64,000 bases of DNA, from assembly GCF_003050925.1 (NCBI RefSeq), contig NZ_QAOV01000006.1:186001-250000 (forward strand). The letters run 5' to 3'. The position numbers and the translations under genes were made by a program. The stretch comes from Pseudomonas sp. GV085. Lineage in GTDB: Bacteria > Pseudomonadota > Gammaproteobacteria > Pseudomonadales > Pseudomonadaceae. Position 1 is the first letter of the stretch, and each line of letters begins with the position of its first letter. This document shows, one piece after another, positions 36,284-47,100 of the stretch. Below the pieces are notes generated by a model. It ran no database searches, was not told the DNA's origin, and saw nothing but the letters and a program-made list of their open reading frames with translations.

Positions 36284-37261
36284 TCAGTCTTTCCAAACTC
36301 CAGGATTCACCAAGTTCACAGGCCGTTCACCCGCCAGCGCCGCCAGCAGGTTGTCCACCGCACACCGGGCCATTGCCTCGCGCGTCTCATGGGTCGCCGA
36401 GCCGATGTGCGGTGTCGCCACCACGTTGTTCAACTGCAACAACGGCGAGTCCTGATTCAATGGTTCGCGTTCGAATACGTCCAGCCCCGCCGCGCGAATC
36501 TGGCCCGCGCTCAAGGCTTCTATCATTGCCATTTCGTCGACCACCTTGCCCCGGGAAATGTTGATGAAGATGCTTTCGGGCCGCATCAGCGCAAACTCCT
36601 CTGCACCGATCAGCCCTTCGGTTTCAGCGGTCAGCGGCAACGTCAGGCATATGAAATCCGCCTGTTGCAACAGCGCGGTCAGACTGCGGTACTGCGCGTT
36701 GAACCGCTGTTCCACCGCCGGTTTCGGCGAATGGCTGTGATAAATCACCGGCATGCCGAAACCGAAGTGCCCGCGCTGGGCCAGCGCCTCGCCAATGCGA
36801 CCCATGCCAATGATGCCCAGGGTTTTACCGTGCACGTCGCTGCCGAAATGCGTGGGGCCGATGTTGCGGGTCCAATTGCCTTCGCGAATCATGTTTGCCA
36901 ATTCCACGACGCGCCGGGCCGTTGCCAGGATCAGCGCGAAACCCGTGTCGGCGGTGGTTTCTGTCAATACATCCGGCGTGTTGCTGAGCAGGATGCGCCG
37001 CTCGGTCAGGTAGTCGACGTCGTAGTTATCGACACCCACCGAGACGCTGGCAATGGCTTGGAGGTTGGGTGCCAGATCGAGCAGTTCGGCATCCAGTTTC
37101 AGGCTGGCACCCAGCAAGCCGTGGGCGCGGGGCAGGGCATCGCGCAGTTTGCCCAGGCCCTCGGCATCAAGGCTTTCGATCAGCGTCACTTCGGTCTGCT
37201 CGTGCAGGCGAGCCATCAGCAGCGGCGAGAGTTTCTTGTACAGGACGACCTGCTTTTTCAT
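36284..37261 (-). CDS. kguD: 2-keto-6-phosphogluconate reductase KguD
   Basis: A 325-residue D-2-hydroxyacid dehydrogenase. The NAD(P) loop is GKTLGIIGMGRIGEALAQRG; catalytic Arg (INISRGKVVDE), Glu (DVFEREPL) and His (TPHIGSATHETR) are in place. As the last gene of the kgu operon it reduces 2-keto-6-phosphogluconate to 6-phosphogluconate for the Entner-Doudoroff pathway. It starts 21 bp after kguT. Confidence 0.92.
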   Translation of the reverse strand: MKKQVVLYKKLSPLLMARLHEQTEVTLIESLDAEGLGKLRDALPRAHGLLGASLKLDAELLDLAPNLQAIASVSVGVDNYDVDYLTERRILLSNTPDVLTETTADTGFALILATARRVVELANMIREGNWTRNIGPTHFGSDVHGKTLGIIGMGRIGEALAQRGHFGFGMPVIYHSHSPKPAVEQRFNAQYRSLTALLQQADFICLTLPLTAETEGLIGAEEFALMRPESIFINISRGKVVDEMAMIEALSAGQIRAAGLDVFEREPLNQDSPLLQLNNVVATPHIGSATHETREAMARCAVDNLLAALAGERPVNLVNPGVWKD

Positions 37262-37282
37262 CTTCGAGATCTCAACTTCAAT

Positions 37283-38581
37283 TCAGGAATGTGCCGTGGC
37301 GGTGCGCGTTACCGTGGCCGCGGGCCGCTCCCGATCGCTGGCGCCGGGCTTGAGGAGAATGGTCAGCAGCACCGAGAACATCAGCGCGCCGCTCATCAAC
37401 AGGTACGAGGCGGCGGGCGAGCCGGTGGAGCTGTTCAGGTAACCGACCAAATAGGAACCGCCAAAGGAACCCAGGGCGCCCATGCTGTTGATCAGCGCCA
37501 TGGCGCCGCCCGCGACATTGGCCGGGAGGATCTCCGGAATGATTGCGAAGAACGGTCCGTAAGGCGCGTACATGCAGGCGCCGGCAATCACCAGCAGGGT
37601 GTAGGACCACCAGAAGTGTTCGGCACCCAAGGCGTAGGAACCATAGAAGGCAATCGAAGCAATCAGCAGTGGCGGCCAGACGAAACGTTTACGTTTTTGC
37701 AGTTTGTCCGAACCCCAGGACACCAGCAGCATGCCGATCACCGCGGCCAGGTACGGCAGCGCCGACAGCCAGCCGGCCTGAATCATGTCCATTTGCGCGC
37801 CGGCCTTGAGGATCGATGGCAGCCACAACACGAAACCGTACACGCCAATGCTCCAGCAGAAAAACTGCAGGGCCAGGATGATCACTTTGGGTGAGCGGAA
37901 CGCTTCGGCGTAGTTCTTCACGGCCTTGATGCCGACCTGTTCGGCGGCCAGTGCGCTTTCCAGGTCCTGTTTTTCCTGATCGTTGAGCCACTTGGCTTGT
38001 GACGGGCGATCATCGGCCAGGCGCCACCAGATGAATGCCCACAACACCGCTGGCAAACCTTCGACGATGAACATCCAACGCCAGCTGTAGTGTTGCACCA
38101 GATAGCCCGAGACCACCGACATCCAGAGCATGGTCACCGGGTTGCCGAGGATCAGGAAGGTGTTGGCCCGCGAGCGTTCGGCGCGGGTGAACCAGTGGCA
38201 CAGGTAGATCAGCATCGCCGGCATCACTGCCGCTTCGACCACGCCGAGCATGAAGCGGATGACGATCAGCCAGTAGGCGTTGGAGACGATCCCGGTCAAC
38301 GTCGCCAAGCCGCCCCAGAGGATCAGGCTGACGAAAATCAGCTTCTTCACGCTGTGTTTCTGCGCGTAGATCGCGCCGGGTACCTGGAAGAAAAAGTAGC
38401 CGAGGAAGAACAGCGCGCCGAGCATCGACGACAGGCCTGGTGTGATCATCAGGTCGGCCGCCATGCCGGATGCGGCGGCGAACCCATAGTTGGCGCGATC
38501 CAGATACGCCAGGCTATAGGTGATGAACACGATGGGCATGATGTACCACCAGCGGCGGGTGGCGAGCGTTGCGGTTTTCAT
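37283..38581 (-). CDS. kguT: 2-ketogluconate transporter KguT (MFS)
   Basis: A 432-residue 12-TM MFS permease beginning MKTATLATRRWWYIMPIVFI. YLDRANYGFAAASGMAADL and GYFFFQVPGAIYAQKHSVKK fit the sugar-acid branch. The true start is the ATG at 38581; the frame continues 77 codons upstream through REP sequence and is not coding there. Within the kgu operon it imports 2-ketogluconate from the periplasm. A REP doublet lies between kguK and kguT. Confidence 0.9.
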   Translation of the reverse strand: MKTATLATRRWWYIMPIVFITYSLAYLDRANYGFAAASGMAADLMITPGLSSMLGALFFLGYFFFQVPGAIYAQKHSVKKLIFVSLILWGGLATLTGIVSNAYWLIVIRFMLGVVEAAVMPAMLIYLCHWFTRAERSRANTFLILGNPVTMLWMSVVSGYLVQHYSWRWMFIVEGLPAVLWAFIWWRLADDRPSQAKWLNDQEKQDLESALAAEQVGIKAVKNYAEAFRSPKVIILALQFFCWSIGVYGFVLWLPSILKAGAQMDMIQAGWLSALPYLAAVIGMLLVSWGSDKLQKRKRFVWPPLLIASIAFYGSYALGAEHFWWSYTLLVIAGACMYAPYGPFFAIIPEILPANVAGGAMALINSMGALGSFGGSYLVGYLNSSTGSPAASYLLMSGALMFSVLLTILLKPGASDRERPAATVTRTATAHS

Positions 38582-38653
38582 GGTGGTGCTCCTGAGCTTG
38601 TTGTTTTTGTCGCAGCAGGTAACGGTTTGAATCTTTAGTGACTGTGCTGGCCT

Positions 38654-38730
38654 CATCGCGAGCAGGCTCGCTCCTACGTTGGATCTACGTTCGACACAAA
38701 TCCTCTGTAGGAGCGAGCTTGCTCGCGATG
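38654..38730. repeat. REP doublet overlapping the kguK 3' end
   Basis: CATCGCGAGCAGGCTCGCTC and GAGCGAGCTTGCTCGCGATG in tail-to-tail order. The second unit is inside kguK: read on the minus strand it encodes [11 protein letters not shown] near the C-terminus. Confidence 0.88.
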
Positions 38731-39671
38731 GCGACCTCAAATTCGCTGACCATTTCGGATCGGGTCGGCAACCCCTCCATATCCCCGCGGCTTTGCACCG
38801 CCCGGCTGCCAATCCAGTTGGCGCGTTTCACGGCCTCGACCACGCTTTGGTTTTCCAACAGCGCGCTGATCATGCCGACGGCAAAACCATCGCCGGCACC
38901 CACCGTATCGACCACCGTTGCCACCGGCACGCCGGCCACGAAACCCTGATCAACATGTGTGCGGTAGTAAGCCCCGTGCGGGCCAAGCTTGATCGCCACG
39001 GCTTCGGCGCCCTGGTCGAGGTAGAAGGCGGCGATGTCGGCCGGGTCTTCGAAACCGGTCAGCAAGCGACCTTCGCTCAACCCCGGCAGCACCCAATGGG
39101 CGAGGGCGGCGAGGCGGTTGATCTCGGTGATCATTTGTTGCTCGCTGGCCCACAGGCTCGGGCGCAGGTTCGGGTCGAAGGACACACTGCGCCCGGCCTC
39201 GCGCATGCAGGTCATCAATTCGAACGACATCTGCCGCGCCGACTCCGAGAGCGCCGGAGGAATGCCGGTGGCGTGCAGGTGTCGGGCCTTGAGCAATTGG
39301 GGCACGATCGAGTGTGGCGACAGGTGACTGGCCGCCGAACCACGGCGGAAGTACTCGACCACCGGATCGCTGCCATCGTCGGTGCGGGACTTGAGTTGAA
39401 AACCGGTCGGGTGGGCGGTGTCGATGTCGACGTGGCGGCAATCCAGGCCTTCTTTTTCCAGGGTATCGACCACGAACCGGCCCAGCGAATCGGCACCGAC
39501 ACGGCTCAGCCATGCCACGTTGAAGCCCAGTCGGGAAAGGCCAATGGCAACGTTGCTGTCAGCGCCGGCAATGCGTTTGTGAAAAGCGCCGACGCTGGCC
39601 AGATCACCCGCCTGCTCGGCGACGAACATCGCCATGGTCTCGCCGAAGGACAGAATATCGATCTCAGACAT
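38685..39671 (-). CDS. kguK: 2-ketogluconokinase KguK
   Basis: A 328-residue PfkB-family sugar kinase that phosphorylates 2-ketogluconate at C6. It begins [20 protein letters not shown], has the ribokinase motif [16 protein letters not shown], and the catalytic anion hole and Asp in [19 protein letters not shown]. The ATG at 39671 follows GGAGAG and overlaps the kguE stop by 8 bp. The last 18 or so residues (from about [12 protein letters not shown]) are read from a REP and are unlikely to be native to the fold. Confidence 0.92.
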   Translation of the reverse strand: MSEIDILSFGETMAMFVAEQAGDLASVGAFHKRIAGADSNVAIGLSRLGFNVAWLSRVGADSLGRFVVDTLEKEGLDCRHVDIDTAHPTGFQLKSRTDDGSDPVVEYFRRGSAASHLSPHSIVPQLLKARHLHATGIPPALSESARQMSFELMTCMREAGRSVSFDPNLRPSLWASEQQMITEINRLAALAHWVLPGLSEGRLLTGFEDPADIAAFYLDQGAEAVAIKLGPHGAYYRTHVDQGFVAGVPVATVVDTVGAGDGFAVGMISALLENQSVVEAVKRANWIGSRAVQSRGDMEGLPTRSEMVSEFEVAIASKLAPTEDLCRT

Positions 39672-40446
39672 GAGCACTCTCCAGCTGCGATTGGCCGAGG
39701 TGGGCGAGGGCAGCGACGTGCTCGGTGGTCAGTTGCACCAGGTCATCGCCTTGCAGCGGATATTCCGCGGCCCGCATAACGCCCTGGGCCATGTGCTGCA
39801 GCAGGTGTTCCCACTGTTGCAGGTCACTGGCGGCGGGCGGGATGGCGACCAGTTTGCCGTCGGCACGGCGCGTGACCGCTTTGCAGTGCACATAACCGAC
39901 GTGACGACCGAGCAACCGCGCGGCGCTGGCGGCGGACTGGTCCTGCCAGTGCCAATTGCCGATGTCGAAGGTCATTTTGATCGGCAGCTCGTGCCGCTCG
40001 ACGTCCGCGAAAAAGCGCTGGAAGGGTTCAATGCGGCCGCCGTGCAGGGTCTGGTCGTTTTCCACCAGCAACTGCACGGCGCTTTCGCCCAGCACTCGGG
40101 CGAGGGTTTGCAGATCGCTGTTGTCGGTGAAATAGCCCAGCGACACTTTCAGCCATTTGGCGCCGAACGCCTGGGCGCGTTGCAGGGCCGTGACCAGTTC
40201 GGGGTTGGGCCTGGATTGCCCGGCCAGCCATAGCTCCATGGGTGATGAATACACGCTCTGCAGGCCTTCTGCCTGAGTGGCATCGGCCAGTTGAGCAGGG
40301 TCCTCGATGGTCAGTAATTCCTCACGCCACTCAATGCGCGTGGCGCCGGCGGCGGCGAGAATCTCGATGAAGCTGCCCTGGCCGCGTTGACGCACAATGT
40401 CTGCGCCGTAGCTGGAAAGGCTGATGGAAACGGCTGGTCTGTTCAT
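39664..40446 (-). CDS. kguE: KguE, TIM-barrel epimerase/isomerase-like protein
   Basis: A 260-residue AP-endonuclease-2-like TIM barrel. Features include [27 protein letters not shown] with the metal Glu, [11 protein letters not shown], and VGYVHCKAV. It is the first gene of the kgu operon; its exact step in 2-ketogluconate use has been described only loosely as an epimerase. The start [14 protein letters not shown] at 40446 has AGG upstream, and a perfect PtxS operator lies 15 bp before it. Confidence 0.88.
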   Translation of the reverse strand: MNRPAVSISLSSYGADIVRQRGQGSFIEILAAAGATRIEWREELLTIEDPAQLADATQAEGLQSVYSSPMELWLAGQSRPNPELVTALQRAQAFGAKWLKVSLGYFTDNSDLQTLARVLGESAVQLLVENDQTLHGGRIEPFQRFFADVERHELPIKMTFDIGNWHWQDQSAASAARLLGRHVGYVHCKAVTRRADGKLVAIPPAASDLQQWEHLLQHMAQGVMRAAEYPLQGDDLVQLTTEHVAALAHLGQSQLESAHV

Positions 40447-40460
40447 TGTTTTTCTACCTC

Positions 40461-40474
40461 TGAAACCGGTTTCA
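40461..40474. promoter_or_regulatory. PtxS operator of the kgu operon
   Basis: TGAAACCGGTTTCA, the perfect 14-bp palindrome known as the PtxS site, 15 bp upstream of kguE. Repression by PtxS would be lifted by 2-ketogluconate. Confidence 0.92.
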
Positions 40475-40511
40475 TTTTTGTTCAAATTTTTTTGTGGTGC
40501 TAGTCAGGGCC

Positions 40512-40587
40512 CCATCGCGAGCAGGCTCACTCCTACAATGGGCCTATATTCACAAATCCACTGTAGGAGCGAGCCTGCTCGCGATGG
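40512..40587. repeat. REP doublet between kguE and ptxS
   Basis: CCATCGCGAGCAGGCTCACT and GAGCGAGCCTGCTCGCGATG in tail-to-tail orientation. One unit has a G-to-A change (CTCACTCC). It ends 11 nt from the ptxS stop. Confidence 0.88.
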
Positions 40588-40598
40588 CGTCTTAACAT

Positions 40599-41624
40599 TC
40601 AACGCAAATTCCCAAGGGTCGAACCCCGCACAACCAACCGCGCCGAAAAATCCAGCGTCCGCACCGCCCCGTCATCCCCCCGCAGCCGCTTGAGCAGACA
40701 CTCGAACGCGCTGGCGCCCATCTCGGTAGTCGGCTGCGCGAGGGCGGTAATGCCGCTGCCCACCAACGGGTACCAATCCAGGTCATCGAGGGCGATCAAG
40801 CCCACGTCGTCGAACAGGTTGCACTGGAGTTCACGCAACGCATGGGTGCTGGCCAGCGCCGCAACCCCGTTCGCGCAAAACAACGCCTTAGGGCCGGGGC
40901 CAGGCGCGTCGAGGAAGGATTTCAGCTGTGCGGTCAGCTCGCTGCCGGTTTCGATGTGCGTGCCGCGAAGTGCCGGGCGTTGCCCGATTTGCGCCTTGAA
41001 GCTGCTGACCCGCTCGATTCGCGAACTGGTGCCGTCGAACGGTTCGGTGACCAGCAACACATCGCGATAACCGCGCTCTTCAAGATGGGCGAGGGCCATC
41101 TCGATGGCCTGCGGGTTGTTCAGCCCGACCATATCGCTTTCAAGGTGCTCCACCTTGCGATCCACCAGTACCATGGGCATTTCCCGGTGCAGTTCGTGCA
41201 ATTGGTCGCGGTGATGACCGAGGGTGTTCACGATCAGGCCTTCGATGTTGTACGAGCGCAGCAGGGCCAGGTGCTGGCGCTCTTGCTCGTCGTCGCGGTC
41301 GGTGTTGCACACCACCAGGCTATAGCCGTGCTGACGGCAGGCGGTTTCCACCCCGTGCATCACGGCAATTGAATAAGGGTTGCGGATATCGGCCACCAGC
41401 ATGCCGATCAGGCGGGTGCGCCCGCGTTTCAGGCCGCGGGCCATCTGGTTCGGGCGATAGCCGAGTTCGGCAATTGCCTGTTCGATGCGCTGGGCAATGG
41501 CATCGGAGAGCAGGGCGCGATCATCGCCAATGAACCGCGAAACGCTGGCCTTGGAGACCTTGGCGTGTTCGGCCACGTCGAGCATGGTCACGCGGCTGCG
41601 CTGGGCGGCGGAGAAATCGTTCAC
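40599..41624 (-). CDS. ptxS: LacI-family repressor PtxS
   Basis: A 341-residue repressor. HTH: VTMLDVAEHAKVSKASVSRF at residues 12-31, with the hinge RPNQMARGLKRGRT. The periplasmic-binding-like effector domain follows (IGMLVADIRNPYSIAVMHGV). In P. aeruginosa and P. putida PtxS binds 2-ketogluconate and represses itself and the kgu genes. Perfect operators before ptxS (41679-41692) and kguE (40461-40474) show the same circuit here. Confidence 0.94.
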   Translation of the reverse strand: MNDFSAAQRSRVTMLDVAEHAKVSKASVSRFIGDDRALLSDAIAQRIEQAIAELGYRPNQMARGLKRGRTRLIGMLVADIRNPYSIAVMHGVETACRQHGYSLVVCNTDRDDEQERQHLALLRSYNIEGLIVNTLGHHRDQLHELHREMPMVLVDRKVEHLESDMVGLNNPQAIEMALAHLEERGYRDVLLVTEPFDGTSSRIERVSSFKAQIGQRPALRGTHIETGSELTAQLKSFLDAPGPGPKALFCANGVAALASTHALRELQCNLFDDVGLIALDDLDWYPLVGSGITALAQPTTEMGASAFECLLKRLRGDDGAVRTLDFSARLVVRGSTLGNLR

Positions 41625-41678
41625 GGTCTGAAACCTTCTTATTGGATTTATAAGGTCGAGTGCTTCGTGAGATAGCGC

Positions 41679-41692
41679 TGAAACCGGTTTCA
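41679..41692. promoter_or_regulatory. PtxS operator upstream of ptxS
   Basis: TGAAACCGGTTTCA, identical to the site before kguE, 55 bp upstream of the ptxS start: autorepression. Confidence 0.9.
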
Positions 41693-41764
41693 GAAGACAC
41701 CAAAAGTCAATTCGCCGTCAAGCCCCGAATGGTTGATTGTCGAACAATGACCGACAAGCGGCGC

Positions 41765-42373
41765 TCAGGCCAACACGCTCAACCACGCAGAACCCAGCAA
41801 TAACAGGCCCATGCAGCGGTTCAAGCGTTGCATGGCACGGGGTGAGCGCAACCAGCGGCTTGAACCGGCACCGAGCGCCGCCCAGGCCGCGAGACATGGC
41901 AGGGAAACCAGAAAAAACCCCAGCGACAAATACATCACCTGCACTGCGCGATGCTCGCCATCCCCGGCGAATACGCTGACCACCGCCAGCGCCATCATCC
42001 AGGTTTTCGGGTTGACCAGTTGCAGGCTGGCGGCACCCATCCATCCCAGGCGCGCTTCGTTGTCGCGCGCGGCAATGTCTGTCGCCGGGGCATTGAAAAT
42101 CTGCCAGGCCAGATAGCTCAGCCACGCCACGCCGGCCCATTGCATGGCACCTTGCACGGCGGGCCACGCGGTCAATGATGAACCGATGCCCGTGCCCACC
42201 AGCAATACGAGGGTCGCAGCACTGGCACAGGCGCCGACGATGATCGGCACAGCCGCGACCCACCCGTATCGAGCGCTGTTGCTCAGCACCAGAATATTGG
42301 TCGGGCCGGGGGTGATCGAGGCTACAAAGGCAAACAGCAGGAAAGGCAACAAAGTCGGGAATGAGGGCAGCAT
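41765..42373 (-). CDS. LysE-family amino-acid exporter
   Basis: A 202-residue inner-membrane protein with six hydrophobic segments. SITPGPTNILVLSNSARYGW is the LysE/RhtB start motif; QLVNPKTWMMALAVVSVFAG is the second conserved region. It probably exports an amino acid or related small molecule. Upstream on the same strand lies an AraC regulator (gap about 50 bp), a likely functional partner. Confidence 0.87.
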   Translation of the reverse strand: MLPSFPTLLPFLLFAFVASITPGPTNILVLSNSARYGWVAAVPIIVGACASAATLVLLVGTGIGSSLTAWPAVQGAMQWAGVAWLSYLAWQIFNAPATDIAARDNEARLGWMGAASLQLVNPKTWMMALAVVSVFAGDGEHRAVQVMYLSLGFFLVSLPCLAAWAALGAGSSRWLRSPRAMQRLNRCMGLLLLGSAWLSVLA

Positions 42374-42425
42374 CGCGGGCTAACTCCGGTGAAGATCAGT
42401 GAAGTCGATCTTCACAATCCCGGGC

Positions 42426-43265
42426 TTATCTGTCTGGAAGATTTGAGCAGCGCTTGCGGTACAGCGCCGGCGTCAGGCCATAGGCGCGCATGAACCAGCG
42501 CCCCAGATGGCTCTGATCGGCAAAGCCCAGTGCCATTGCCACCGCCGCCGGTTGATCGCCACGGACCAGCAGGCGGCGGGCGGTTGCCAGGCGCAGTTGT
42601 ACCAGATACGCGTGGGGTGCCATGCCATAGGCAGCCTTGAACGCGCGGGTCAGGCGAAAGCGATCGACACCTGTGACGGCGGCCAGTTGATCGAGGCCGA
42701 TGTCGTATTGCGCGTTGGCATGCAGGTATTCCCGGGCTTTGTGTGCCACCTGCGGCAGACGCGGGTCCTGGCCATCGCGGGCGCGCCAGTGCAAGTGGCT
42801 GGTGAGGCGCTCGAGCAAACCGTCGAGGGCGGTCTGGCGGACGATCTTCAGTTCACCGCGATGCAGGGTTTCAAACGCCAGGCTGGTGGCCTGGGCCAGA
42901 CGCGCATCGCAGGCCAGGGTGGCGGCGAAGCTCAGCTGGCTGTTGTCGGGGGCATGATCGAACACGGCGCTGAGTTCGCGTTGCAACCACTGCGGGTCGA
43001 GGTACAGCATGCGGTAGGTGAAACCGTCGGCGGTCGGCGCTTCACCGTCATGGATGTCACCGGGTTCCAGCAGAAACACCTTGCCCGGCGTGCTCTGGTG
43101 CCTGGCCCGTCGGCAATTGAATTGCTGGACTCCTTGCTCGGTGACGCCCACCAGATAACTGTCGTGCCAGTGCGGGTCATAGGCGTGACCTTCGAAATGC
43201 GCGCGCAGGGTCTCGATGCCGGTGTCGGCATCCCGGGCCAGGTCGATCCAGTTGTGAGCGCTCAT
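42426..43265 (-). CDS. AraC family regulator with cupin-type sensor
   Basis: A 279-residue regulator. The N-terminal AraC-binding cupin includes ARDADTGIETLRAHFEGHAY and VFLLEPGDIHDGEAPTADGF; the C-terminal double HTH includes LDQLAAVTGVDRFRLTRAFK and PAAVAMALGFADQSHLGRWF. It precedes the LysE exporter gene on the same strand and may regulate it. Regulators of this type are commonly paired with LysE-type exporters. Confidence 0.87.
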   Translation of the reverse strand: MSAHNWIDLARDADTGIETLRAHFEGHAYDPHWHDSYLVGVTEQGVQQFNCRRARHQSTPGKVFLLEPGDIHDGEAPTADGFTYRMLYLDPQWLQRELSAVFDHAPDNSQLSFAATLACDARLAQATSLAFETLHRGELKIVRQTALDGLLERLTSHLHWRARDGQDPRLPQVAHKAREYLHANAQYDIGLDQLAAVTGVDRFRLTRAFKAAYGMAPHAYLVQLRLATARRLLVRGDQPAAVAMALGFADQSHLGRWFMRAYGLTPALYRKRCSNLPDR

Positions 43266-43341
43266 GGGGTACCTGCGAATCGGTTTGCCGGGCTATTTAA
43301 CGCCTTGACCGAGGGCCATGCCTAGAACGTTTGTGCAGTCA

Positions 43342-43983
43342 TCAACCGAACAGGCCGGCCGCGATGTTGATCGAGAACCCGAGAATGGCGGTGTTGAACA
43401 AAAAGCCGATCAGCGACTGCGCCAGCACGATCTTGCGCATGCCTGGCGTGGCCACGCCGACATCCGAAGTCTGCACGGCCACGCCGATGGTGAACGAGAA
43501 GTACAAAAAGTCCCAGTAGTCGGGCGTCGTCAGGCCTTCGGCAAAGCGCAGCGCCGGCTCCTTGCCATTCCAGATGTAATACAGCCGCGCGTAATGCAGG
43601 CTGAAGATGACGCCGATCAGCAGCCATGAGCCGATGACGGTCAGCGCGGTGAAACCGTAACGCATCAGTTTGCGGGTGGTTTCCAGGTCTTTGCTGCCGG
43701 CCAGTTCGAAGGTGATGGTCGCCAGGCTGGCCAGTGCCGCAATGCACACCAGCGCCAGCACCAGCCCGGCGTTTTCGTCCTCGATTTCGGCGATGCGTTT
43801 TACGTCAGTCGCTTTCGAACGCACGGTGAGCCAGAACATCAGCAACAGGTAGATCCAGACGCCGGCATTCCAGCCAATGAGGATCTTGCTGATCGGCGAA
43901 TCGGCCGGAGCCAGAATGCCCACCGCGATGCCCAACAGGATGGCGGCGGACAGGCGAGGGTGGGTGCGTGCGAGGAAGATCAT
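43342..43983 (-). CDS. DUF1345 membrane protein
   Basis: A 213-residue protein with five to six TM segments: [40 protein letters not shown], and near the C-terminus [20 protein letters not shown] then [15 protein letters not shown]. This is the DUF1345 pattern; its [13 protein letters not shown] region resembles a channel pore loop. Function not established. Single gene. Confidence 0.82.
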   Translation of the reverse strand: MIFLARTHPRLSAAILLGIAVGILAPADSPISKILIGWNAGVWIYLLLMFWLTVRSKATDVKRIAEIEDENAGLVLALVCIAALASLATITFELAGSKDLETTRKLMRYGFTALTVIGSWLLIGVIFSLHYARLYYIWNGKEPALRFAEGLTTPDYWDFLYFSFTIGVAVQTSDVGVATPGMRKIVLAQSLIGFLFNTAILGFSINIAAGLFG

Positions 43984-44057
43984 GGAGGCTCGTTGGTTCG
44001 GGGCATTGCAAACACCTTAGCCCAGGTGACCACATTCTTGAAATCAATGAAGCCCCC

Positions 44058-44159
44058 CTGTAGGAGCGAGCTTGCTCGCGATGGACTCCCAGGCACCGCG
44101 TTTATCCAGCAGACACGCGTTATCGTTAACGACCATCGCGAGCAAGCTCGCTCCTACAG
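44058..44159. repeat. REPIN
   Basis: CTGTAGGAGCGAGCTTGCTC ... GCGAGCAAGCTCGCTCCTAC, a full doublet. It ends 13 nt from the stop of the RND permease gene (44173). Confidence 0.92.
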
Positions 44160-44172
44160 GGTGGTGTGTGGG

Positions 44173-47100
44173 TTAGCGCTTGCGCACCAGCTTCATCACC
44201 ACCACAAAAAACACCGGCACGAACACCACGGCCAAGGTCGCGGTGATCATCCCGCCGATCACCCCGGTGCCGATGGCCTGCTGGCTCGCGGAACTGGCGC
44301 CAGTGGCAATCGCCAGCGGCACCACGCCAAGAATGAACGCCAGCGAGGTCATGACAATCGGCCGCAACCGCAGGCGTGCCGCTTGCAAGGTCGCATCGAT
44401 CAGGTCGTGGCCTTCGTCGTACAGGCTCTTGGCGAACTCGATGATCAGGATCGCGTTCTTTGCCGACAGGCCGATGATGGTGATCAGCCCGACCTTGAAG
44501 AACACATCGTTGGGCATCCCGCGCAAGGTCACCGCCAGCACCGCGCCGAGCACACCCAGCGGCACCACCAGCAGCACCGAGGTGGGGATCGACCAGCTCT
44601 CGTACAACGCCGCCAGGCACAGGAACACGATCAACAGCGACAACCCCAGCAGGATCGGTGCCTGGCTGCCGGACAATCGTTCCTGCAACGACAACCCGGT
44701 CCATTCCTGGCCCAGGCCTGCCGGACCTTGCGCCACCAGCCGCTCGATCTCGGCCATGGCCTCGCCGGTGCTGTGGCCCGGCGTCGGTTCACCGGAAATG
44801 CTGATTGCCGGGTAGCCGTTGTAGCGGGTCAACTGCGCCGGGCCCTGAGTCCACCTGGCCTGCACGAAGGCCGACAACGGCACCATTTTGTCGTGGGTGT
44901 TACGCACGTGAATCTTCAGCAGGTCAGCCACCTGACTGCGCTGGTCGCCCTCGGCCTGCACCACGACGCGCTGCATCCGCCCCTGATTGGGAAAGTCGTT
45001 GATGTAGGCCGAGCCCACGGCCGTGGACAGCACGTTGCCGACGTCGGCAAAGGACACACCCAGCGCGTTGGCCTGCTTGCGGTCGACGATCAGTTGCACC
45101 TGCGGTGCCTCGGCCAGGGCGCTTTCGCGCACGTTCATCAGGATCGGGCTTTTTTCGGCCGCCGCGAGCAGGTCGGTGCGAGCCTCCATCAACTTCTCAT
45201 GGCCGAGGCCGCCGCGATCCTGCAGGCGAAATTCGAATCCGCTGGAGGTACCCAGGCCATCCACGGGCGGTGGCAGTACGGCAAATGTCACCGCGTCCTT
45301 GATCTGGCTGAGGGCAACGTTGGCCCGGTCGGCAATCGAGCTGGCCGAATCGTCGCTGCCACGCTCGGACCAGTCTTTGAGCGTGCTGAACGCCAGCGCC
45401 GCATTCTGCCCGCTGCCGGAGAAGCTGAATCCGAGAATCACCACGCTGTCACGAACGCCCGGCTCCCCGGCGTTGTGCGCTTCAACCTGCTCGGCCACCT
45501 GCACTGTGCGGTTCTTGCTCGCACCCGGTGGCAATTGAATGTCGGTAATGGTGTAACCCTGGTCTTCCACCGGCAGGAACGAGGAGGGCAGGCGACTGAA
45601 GCACACGGCCAGACCCACCAGCAACACACCGTAGATCAGCAGGAAACGCCCGCTGCGTTTCAGTGCATAGGCAACCCAGCCTTGATAGCGTTCGGTCAGT
45701 TGCTCGAAGCGACGGTTGAACCAGCCAAAGAAGCCAGTCTTTTCGTGGTGTTCGCCCTTGGCAATCGGCTTGAGCAACGTCGCGCACAGGGCCGGGGTCA
45801 AGGTCAGGGCGAGGAACGCCGAGAACAGGATGGACGTGGCCATCGACAGCGAGAACTGCTGGTAGATCACCCCGACCGAGCCCTGCATGAACGCCATCGG
45901 AATGAACACCGCGACCAGCACCAGGGTGATGCCGATGATGGCCCCGGTGATCTGCCGCATGGCCTTGCGCGTGGCTTCCTTGGGCGACAAGCCCTCGGTG
46001 GCCATGATCCGCTCGACGTTCTCCACCACCACGATGGCGTCGTCCACCAGAATGCCGATGGCCAGCACCATGCCGAACATGGTCAGCACGTTGATCGAAA
46101 ACCCCAGCGCCAGCATCGTTGCAAAGGTGCCCATCAGCGCCACCGGCACTACCAACGTCGGAATCAGTGTGTAGCGGATGTTTTGCAGGAACAGGAACAT
46201 CACCGCGAACACCAGCAACATCGCCTCGCCGAGGGTGTAGACGACCTTGGTGATCGAGACTTTGACGAAGGGCGAGGTGTCGTACGGGATCTTGTATTCG
46301 ACGTTCGCCGGGAAGAAGCGCGACAGCTCATCCATCTTCGCCCGCACCAGGGTCGCGGTGTTCAGGGCGTTGGCACCGGGCGACAACTGCACGGCGACGG
46401 CGGTGGATGGCTTGCCGTTCAGGCGCGTGGAAAACTGATATTCCTGGCTACCGATCTCGACCCGCGCCACGTCGCTGATGCGCACGGTAGAACCGTCCGG
46501 ATTGGCCTTGAGGACGATATCGGCAAACTCTTCGGGGGCCGACAGCTGACCCTTGACCAGAATGGTTGCGGTGATTTCCTGAGTGGTGCGGGTCGGCAGA
46601 TCGCCGATGCTGCCGGCCGACACCTGGGCATTTTGCGCGACGATGGCAGCATTGACGTCCGCCGGTGTCAGGTTGAAGGCGAGCAGCTTCTGCGGGTCGA
46701 TCCAGATCCGCATCGCCCGCTCGGCGCCGTACAACTGTGCCTTGCCGACGCCGTCCAGGCGCTTGATTTCGTTCATCACATTGCGCGCCAGGTAATCGCT
46801 GAGCGCTACGTCGTCGAGTTTGCCGTCGCTGGAGGTGAGGCTGATCAACAGCAGGAAACCGGAGGAGACTTTCTCCACCTGCAAACCTTGCTGGATCACC
46901 GCTTGGGGCAGGCGTGACTCCACGGCTTTCAGGCGGTTCTGCACATCGACCTGAGCCAATTCCGGGTTGGTGCCCGGCTGGAAGGTGGCCTTGATGGTCG
47001 CGCTGCCGAGGCTGCTCTGGGATTCGAAATACAACAGGTGATCGGCGCCGTTGAGCTCTTCCTCGATCAGGCTGACCACGCTCTCGTCCACGGTTTGCGC

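Noticed and set aside
36389..37894. 501-codon open frame on the plus strand
   Set aside because: Antisense to kguD and kguT, both certain.
43960..46917. 985-codon open frame on the plus strand
   Set aside because: It lies antisense to the RND permease; its translation is rich in Gln, His, Arg and Gly in the manner of high-GC shadow frames and shows no domain.
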